Source: Acanthamoeba lenticulata (taxonomy: Eukaryota > Discosea > Longamoebia > Acanthamoebidae). From it: a DNA stretch of 19,378 bases. The notes beneath the pieces were generated by a model. The model did not search any database. It was not told where the DNA came from and worked only from the letters and a program-made list of their open reading frames with translations. The DNA lies in assembly GCA_002179805.1 (NCBI GenBank), contig NAVB01000267.1:1-19378 (forward strand). The letters are read 5' to 3'. Shown in pieces: positions 19,301 through 19,378 of the stretch. Made by a program: the position numbers and the translations under genes. Numbering within the stretch: the stretch's first letter is position 1; each line of letters begins with the position of its first letter.

Positions 19301-19378
19301 GTACATTCAACGCTTTTTTCTTCTATTTATTTTTGTTGTTAATTTTATTGTTACTTTTATTGTGATTTTTATTTTTAT
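19301..19378 (+). other. 5' part of the next FOCAD intron
   Basis: Begins GTACATTC after a phase-2 exon end and becomes T-rich with runs of T to the window edge, like the gene's other AT-rich introns. The acceptor lies outside. Confidence 0.7.

Overview
The window is eukaryotic nuclear DNA, most likely from an Acanthamoeba-like amoebozoan. The evidence is GC-rich exons cut by many short GT-AG introns, T-rich and AT-rich introns beside very GC-rich ones, 5' splice sites that favour GTACG or GTGCG, and ankyrin repeats of the amoebal 'HLxVLxWAxxNGCPWDE' type. The genus is an inference from style. No bacterial features (ribosome binding sites, operons, CRISPR, rRNA or tRNA genes) were seen.

Layout. 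(1) 116-4806, plus strand: the 3' eleven exons of a full-size ABCG/PDR-type ABC transporter whose N-terminal third lies outside the window. (2) 4879-5722, minus strand: two decayed gene fragments, an NmrA-like NAD(P)-binding piece and a run of amoebal ankyrin repeats, each with a frameshift. (3) 6148-9043, plus strand: a ten-exon gene for a predicted single-pass surface protein, with signal peptide, repetitive beta-rich (probably right-handed beta-helix) ectodomain, membrane span and short tail. (4) 9158-13875, minus strand: a broken host gene with an ADP-ribosyltransferase (ART) C-terminal signature, split by a 4,245-bp Ty1/copia LTR retrotransposon. The element has 207-bp LTRs differing at two positions, a perfect 5-bp target duplication (GATAT), a copia-style half-tRNA-iMet primer site, and damaged gag, protease, integrase, RT and RNase H. 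(5) 13936 to the end, plus strand: the first thirteen exons of a focadhesin (FOCAD/RST1-like) helical-repeat gene that runs off the window.

Three apparently functional genes, all on the plus strand, are separated by minus-strand islands of decayed sequence. They do not look like one pathway: a lipid or drug exporter, an orphan surface protein and a likely RNA-surveillance cofactor. The strongest observations concern the retrotransposon. Its LTRs and target duplication say it inserted recently. Yet its integrase lacks the second catalytic Asp motif and has Lys for the catalytic Glu, and its RT has lost the block with the first catalytic Asp. That suggests either mobilisation in trans or very rapid decay.

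Exon coordinates were worked out by hand from splice-site and frame consistency. The ABCG and FOCAD models keep frame throughout. The surface-protein model has one unresolved junction at 6474-6505.
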